The position numbers and the translations under genes are program-made. Positions 62,601 to 64,000 of a stretch of DNA of 64,000 bases are shown here, one piece after another (position 1 is the stretch's first letter; the number at the start of each line of letters is the position of its first letter). The stretch covers positions 47,559,790-47,623,789 of the forward strand of contig CM068583.1 of assembly GCA_035048485.1 (NCBI GenBank). Reading direction: 5' to 3'. Below the pieces are notes generated by a model. It saw nothing but the letters and a program-made list of their open reading frames with translations, did not search any database and had not been told where the DNA came from. The stretch is from Pteria penguin (Eukaryota; Mollusca; Bivalvia; Pterioida; Pteriidae).

Positions 62601-63317
62601 TGCAACAGAAGAGCTATTTTGTCCGAAGAGACGGGACAAAATAGCTCTTCCTTTGCAGTCGTTACACTAGCTTAACCACTAACTTCCAACGCTGAACATA
62701 TCTAATGTTTCCACTGTAAAGTTCCTGATCAACTTAGCTTCATCTGGTAGTTAGTTAGAATTTACTTCTAAACGTCAGACCAGCATAAGACTCTATATTC
62801 TCTAATTGTGGAAATCAACGGGTAAAATTATATTATACACAGGGACTATATCCTAATCTGATAATGCTTCCAATATATATCAGAAAGTTTTAATTAATTA
62901 TAAAAGGAATTAAAACATTCCCTCTCTGGACTATTTCTGAAATTAATATTGCTATACAGACCTAATGGTAAATTCCACTATAACTGAAAAAGGAAGTACG
63001 AAATATGGGAGGAACTGATCCTGACCAAATCCAGGATTGGGTTCGACATTTCGGATGATCCATACTTAAAACAAAAATGAATAAAAACAATAACCAACAA
63101 ACTCAAGTTACTATTTACCTGGTTTTAACACATCGCACAAGAATGGTAAGAGCTGGCAGCCGCTGACACCGTTGATAATCAAATCTTTATACATCGTTAT
63201 TAACTTTGGCATGCCCTCACATCGCAAGGATAATTTCAGACTATTGAATGGCTGTAGTGAATCATTGCTAGAAAACAATGAAGGAGCAGACTCTAAACCA
63301 ATACTGCTTTCAGCCAT
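40977..63317 (-). CDS. RIG-I-like receptor: two CARD-like domains, DECH helicase, zinc C-terminal domain
   Basis: Exons in transcript order: 63317-63119, 61592-61455, 59971-59630, 53357-53250, 53084-52710, 51025-50820, 50102-49921, 49469-49274, 48967-48805, 48465-48370, 48165-48011, 47696-47561, 43113-42874, 42509-42342, 41614-40977. Phases join without a break; 1113 residues. An in-frame TGA lies 18 nt before the ATG. Helicase landmarks: Walker A APTGSGKT (Lys near 447), DECH 548-551, TAS 587-589, [11 protein letters not shown] (motif V), QSRGRGRAE (motif VI). The C-terminal domain has CVKC (989/992) and CKEC (1045/1048). The family senses cytosolic double-stranded viral RNA and signals through CARD contacts with a MAVS-type adaptor; whether this copy does so is inference. 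I cannot separate MDA5- from RIG-I-like orthology. Intron 2 uses a GC donor. Confidence 0.93.
41615..42341 (-). other. RLR intron 14
   Basis: Besides the ~47-bp repeat, no feature seen. Confidence 0.5.
41642..41860. repeat. ~47-bp tandem repeat near the last RLR acceptor
   Basis: Four to five units share TTCAGCTATTGATGTATAAA and GATGAATACCTATCAAGTTA. The block begins 27 bases from the exon 15 splice acceptor, so it occupies the branch-point neighbourhood of the last intron. Confidence 0.75.
42342..43113 (-). CDS. RLR exons 13-14: helicase domain 2
   Basis: Exons 43113-42874 and 42509-42342, residues 766-902. They carry [37 protein letters not shown] (motif IV), [20 protein letters not shown], then [20 protein letters not shown] (motif V), [17 protein letters not shown] (motif VI start). 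The arginine-finger-bearing QSRGRGRAE spans the junction to exon 15. All catalytic positions look intact. Confidence 0.93.
43114..47560 (-). other. RLR intron 12 (4.4 kb), repeat-rich
   Basis: It contains a large inverted repeat (arms 43767-43950 and 45050-45230), fragments of a dispersed repeat with the AAGGTCAAGGTCACTA-type phrase (44940-45010; 47270-47400), and a short stem CCTGATTTAC / GTAAATCAGG at 46650-46696. No nested gene: open frames at 45820-46175 overlap on both strands and show no motif. Confidence 0.5.
43767..45230. repeat. Inverted repeat pair, ~180-bp arms 1.1 kb apart
   Basis: The left arm (TTTTGTATGTAGAAAGACAA, GGGTTCAAATTTCCTTTGAT, AATCAGATTGCTTCTTGCAA) matches the reverse complement of 45050-45230 (GACAAGGGTTCAAATTCACT, AATCAGATTGCTTCTTGCAA). 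It could be two copies of one element or the ends of a foldback about 1.46 kb long. Confidence 0.75.
47561..48465 (-). CDS. RLR exons 10-12: helical insertion region
   Basis: Exons 48465-48370, 48165-48011 and 47696-47561, residues 637-766. Helical text ([78 protein letters not shown]) matches the Hel2i insert of RLRs, the helical bundle that contacts RNA and CARDs. NLWREQ and the YN.AL.I.DA phrase resemble MDA5-type inserts, from memory. Confidence 0.88.
48805..51025 (-). CDS. RLR exons 6-9: helicase domain 1
   Basis: Residues 388-637. Motif Q-like region [15 protein letters not shown], then motif I ([19 protein letters not shown]), Ia ([17 protein letters not shown]), Ib/Ic ([18 protein letters not shown]), II ([20 protein letters not shown]) and III ([13 protein letters not shown]). 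DECH with the following [10 protein letters not shown] phrase is characteristic of the RIG-I/MDA5/LGP2/Dicer helicase clade; with CARDs and the C-terminal domain it points to an RLR. Exons: 51025-50820, 50102-49921, 49469-49274, 48967-48805. Confidence 0.93.
51315..52460 (+). pseudogene. Dead mariner-type transposon with both ends
   Basis: The left end TACGAGGGCTGATTGATATG (51315 on) matches the reverse complement of the right end (TATGAGGGCTGATTGATATG at 52460), flanked by the TA dinucleotide typical of Tc1/mariner. Inside, on +, from ATG near 51495, transposase text is seen in pieces: [50 protein letters not shown] and [17 protein letters not shown], the last two holding the DD34D acidic residues. 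Multiple stops and frameshifts (near 51665, 51730 and 51870-51990) make it inactive. It lies in intron 5 of the receptor gene, opposite in strand. Confidence 0.85.
52710..53357 (-). CDS. RLR exons 4-5: acidic linker
   Basis: Residues 227-387. Exon 4 (53357-53250) reads [20 protein letters not shown] and SIREDYLSG. Exon 5 (53084-52710) reads [39 protein letters not shown] and [18 protein letters not shown]. It is low in hydrophobic residues and rich in Asp, Glu and Ser, so likely a flexible tether between CARDs and helicase. About 160-190 residues is long for an RLR linker, as far as I recall. A repeat element ends within ~25 bases of the exon 4 acceptor. Confidence 0.85.
53382..55926. mobile_element. 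Hairpin-ended dispersed element with ~500-bp internal repeats
   Basis: It starts AACAAGAGGCCCAAGTGGGC then CTATATCGCTCACCTGAG. It ends with an ACGGACGGACGACGG microsatellite and the hairpin GCTCACTTGAGCC / TTT / GGCTCAGGTGAGC, followed by TAACTAG. Inside, five related segments begin with GGTGGC(A/G) near 53884, 54380, 54728, 55228 and 55731. Two of them contain an almost identical ~190-bp block (53720-53910 and 54557-54753) with a tRNA-like box B on - (GCGGTTCAAATCCAGC). No transposase. The 3' hairpin with CTAG suggests a non-autonomous Helitron/'pearl'-type element; this is inference. Confidence 0.7.
56033..56940. mobile_element. Second, shorter hairpin-ended element
   Basis: It opens AACAAGTGACCCAAATGGGT then CTATATCGCTCACTTGAG, parallel to the element at 53382, and closes near TTACCTGAGCCCTTGGCTCA. 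It includes AAAGTCCAAGGTCAAGGTTA, a phrase shared with 44960 and 36720. It lies 105 bases from its neighbour in the same orientation, in intron 3 of the receptor gene. Confidence 0.6.
56941..57715 (-). other. RLR intron 3 between the elements and the array
   Basis: No feature recognised apart from T-runs near 57244. Confidence 0.4.
57716..59690 (-). repeat. 74-bp tandem array built from the exon 3 end and its splice donor (~26 units)
   Basis: On the - strand each unit carries a copy of exon 3's last ~58 bases (coding [18 protein letters not shown], against [18 protein letters not shown] in the real exon) and then GTAAGTATT plus a few intron bases. The donor context ATCACCA|GTAAGTATT is kept in almost all units (+ strand ACTTACTGGTGATG at about 57734, 57811, 57882 ... 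59549). One unit near 58441-58480 is rearranged and shorter. A two-unit block with AATTATAATACAAGATGTTA variants is duplicated at 57811-58108, and a six-unit (444-bp) block recurs (58677 and 59121). Units resemble each other more than the parent, so they were homogenised after copying. Confidence 0.95.
59630..59971 (-). CDS. RLR exon 3: second CARD-like domain and parent of the 74-bp array
   Basis: Residues 113-226. The core reads [37 protein letters not shown], then [20 protein letters not shown], then IDPDHIN, a typical CARD ending where the last helix closes with a (T/H)xxLVxxLD-like phrase. The exon ends ATCAACA before GTAAGTATT. Its final ~58 bases and donor were copied into the downstream tandem array. 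Read through the donor, the frame adds [15 protein letters not shown] and stops. Confidence 0.88.
60255..60495. repeat. AT-rich ~29-bp tandem repeat in RLR intron 2
   Basis: About nine units of ACAATAAATAAATATCTCAA ACAGTATAT, some lacking one AAAT step. Non-coding. Confidence 0.85.
60496..61454 (-). other. RLR intron 2, remainder
   Basis: Contains a CAGA-rich microsatellite at 61090-61140 next to GGACAGACAAACAGACAGTC, resembling the tail of the hairpin-ended elements. No gene seen. Confidence 0.45.
61455..63317 (-). CDS. RLR exons 1-2: first CARD-like domain
   Basis: Residues 1-112. After a Ser-rich start ([20 protein letters not shown]) the helical text [53 protein letters not shown] and [12 protein letters not shown] has the length and closing pattern of a CARD or related death fold. 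Exon 1 (199 nt) and exon 2 (138 nt) are split by a 1.5-kb intron carrying a retroelement fragment. Exon 2 ends AAAGCAG followed by GCATGT, a GC donor. Assignment by pattern, not search. Confidence 0.8.
61675..62090 (+). pseudogene. Reverse-transcriptase-type retroelement fragment
   Basis: The + frame 61675-61968 reads [58 protein letters not shown] recall [12 protein letters not shown]...[15 protein letters not shown] from the C-terminal region after the polymerase domain in many invertebrate and fish retroelement proteins. Further homologous text (DLVYRNLGG) continues after a frame change near 61968. Truncated at both ends, in RLR intron 1. Confidence 0.65.
62100..62232. mobile_element. 3' end of a hairpin-ended element
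   Basis: ACAGACGGGCAAATGGACAG and ATGGACGGATGACTGATGGA lead to the hairpin CTTGAGCTTTAAGCTCAAG and the ending CTAATAACTAG, matching the 3' end layout at 55860-55936. An isolated end, without the start of the element. Confidence 0.6.
62594..62664. repeat. Short hairpin element, copy B
   Basis: CTGCAACAGAAGAGCTATTT TGTCC (62600-62624) pairs with GGGACAAAATAGCTCTTCCT TTGCAG (62633-62657) across an 8-base loop. The same sequence family occurs at 6460-6527. Confidence 0.85.
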
Positions 63318-63435
63318 ATTTGCGATTAAAATTCAGCGATCAAGATAACATGATGACGTATGTGTAAATAATACAGGAATTTCTACTTTCGATTTCTGTT
63401 TGTTTTCGGAAAAGATATCAAAATGGGATTTCCGA
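63318..63435 (-). promoter_or_regulatory. Candidate proximal promoter of the RLR gene with IRF-, kB- and ATF-like sites
   Basis: Within 120 bases upstream of the ATG, the - strand reads CAGAAATCGAAAGTAGAAAT at about 63380-63399, three GAAA blocks fitting the interferon-stimulated response/IRF consensus GAAANNGAAA. GGAAATCCC (- strand of 63425-63433) fits a kB-like site, and TACGTCA (63354-63360) a CRE/ATF site. No TATA box seen. Function inferred from motif match only. Confidence 0.4.
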
Positions 63436-63620
63436 ATTTTATTTTTAGATCGTCACTCTCCGTACTTAAAATGCATTATGTGCTCTCAAATAAACTTTTA
63501 TATGTACGGTAATAGTGTATGGGAATTTTATGAGGTTAAAATATATGATAAGACTTGAACCAACCTTGAACCAACCTTGAACAGTTACTCTCCCATCTCC
63601 CTTATCCCCTATGGTTGAAT

Positions 63621-63788
63621 ATTCAGTGGCGGATCCAGGATTTCCAAAAAAAAAAAGGGGGGGGCATATGTGTATTAACCAAACTATTCAGCCAATTTCG
63701 GAGCTAAATGATAGTGAATCCGAATTTTTACTTGAAAATATGTGGCGAAAAAGGGCGCTGGTCTCCCTTTTTAAATCCGCCACTGATA
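63621..63788. mobile_element. Short MITE-like element
   Basis: TCAGTGGCGGATCCAGGATT at the left and AAATCCGCCACTGA at the right are inverted ends (CAGTGGCGGAT). The ~168-bp element contains an A-run and a G-run and no transposase. Confidence 0.65.
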
Positions 63789-63849
63789 CTGAAGGGTATG
63801 TTTCTTACAAAAAAGTTTATGAGAAACACATCAAAGTAAAAATGGTCAA

Positions 63850-63999
63850 GTAGCACTTTGGCCATTAGGACATTTGGGAGTCTGGCGTAAAAATCATCAG
63901 CTTTTAACATGGAACCATTAAAGGCGGTATGGCCGGAATGAGAAGCGTTGGCAATTATCGTGTTTTGAGCCACTAAGCCCAACAGCAATAGCGTGCAAT
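63850..63999 (-). other. Possible partial coding segment at the window edge
   Basis: From the edge, the - strand frame is open: YCTLLLLGLVAQNTIIANAS then HSGHTAFNGSMLKADDFYAR then LPNVLMAK. The first residues look like a hydrophobic leader. It runs into the MITE-like element and stops near 63728. I do not recognise it; it may be an exon of a gene beyond the window or chance. Confidence 0.2.
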
Positions 64000-64000
64000 A

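Overview
The window is animal nuclear DNA. It is AT-rich, intron-rich and crowded with repeats. It most likely comes from a bivalve mollusc. The reasons are the dispersed repeat types (tRNA-headed SINEs, elements carrying GCTCAC..TGAGC hairpins and short ACGG runs, repeats with a ~160-bp core), a cilium gene, and a RIG-I-like receptor of invertebrate type. I cannot fix the genus.

Two complete protein-coding genes can be rebuilt exon by exon, and they converge. On the + strand, 7657-34852 encodes a CFAP99-like cilia/flagella protein: 18 coding exons, phases consistent throughout, 662 residues. On the - strand, 63317-40977 encodes a RIG-I/MDA5-type RNA helicase: 15 coding exons, all phases consistent, 1113 residues. 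It has two N-terminal death-fold/CARD-like modules, an acidic linker, a DECH helicase and a C-terminal regulatory domain with two Cys pairs. About 6.1 kb of intergenic DNA separates the two stop codons.

Layout: 1-6.3 kb is intergenic with SINEs, foldbacks and a 40-bp perfect palindrome. 7.6-34.9 kb is CFAP99; its introns hold a 34-bp array (15.2-17.4 kb), a repeat with a 159-bp core (19.8-20.8 kb), a 29-bp array (22.97-25.1 kb) abutting a MITE (25.1-25.5 kb), and a Penelope-like remnant (30.0 kb). 34.9-41 kb is intergenic, with degenerate ~140/165-bp repeats and a 39-bp array. 41-63.3 kb is the receptor gene; its introns hold a large inverted repeat (43.8-45.2 kb), a dead mariner with both ends (51.3-52.5 kb), two hairpin-ended repeats (53.4-56.9 kb), a 74-bp array (57.7-59.7 kb) and a reverse-transcriptase fragment (61.7-62.1 kb).

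The most notable feature is the 74-bp array. Each of about 26 units is a copy of the 3' end of the second-CARD exon plus its 5' splice site, so intron 3 of the antiviral sensor begins with some 25 extra strong donor sites. Also worth a second look are a compact IRF/kB/ATF-like promoter next to the receptor start, and a forkhead-motif-bearing array inside the cilium gene. The two genes have unrelated jobs (motile cilia; cytosolic RNA sensing), and no operon-like link is implied.
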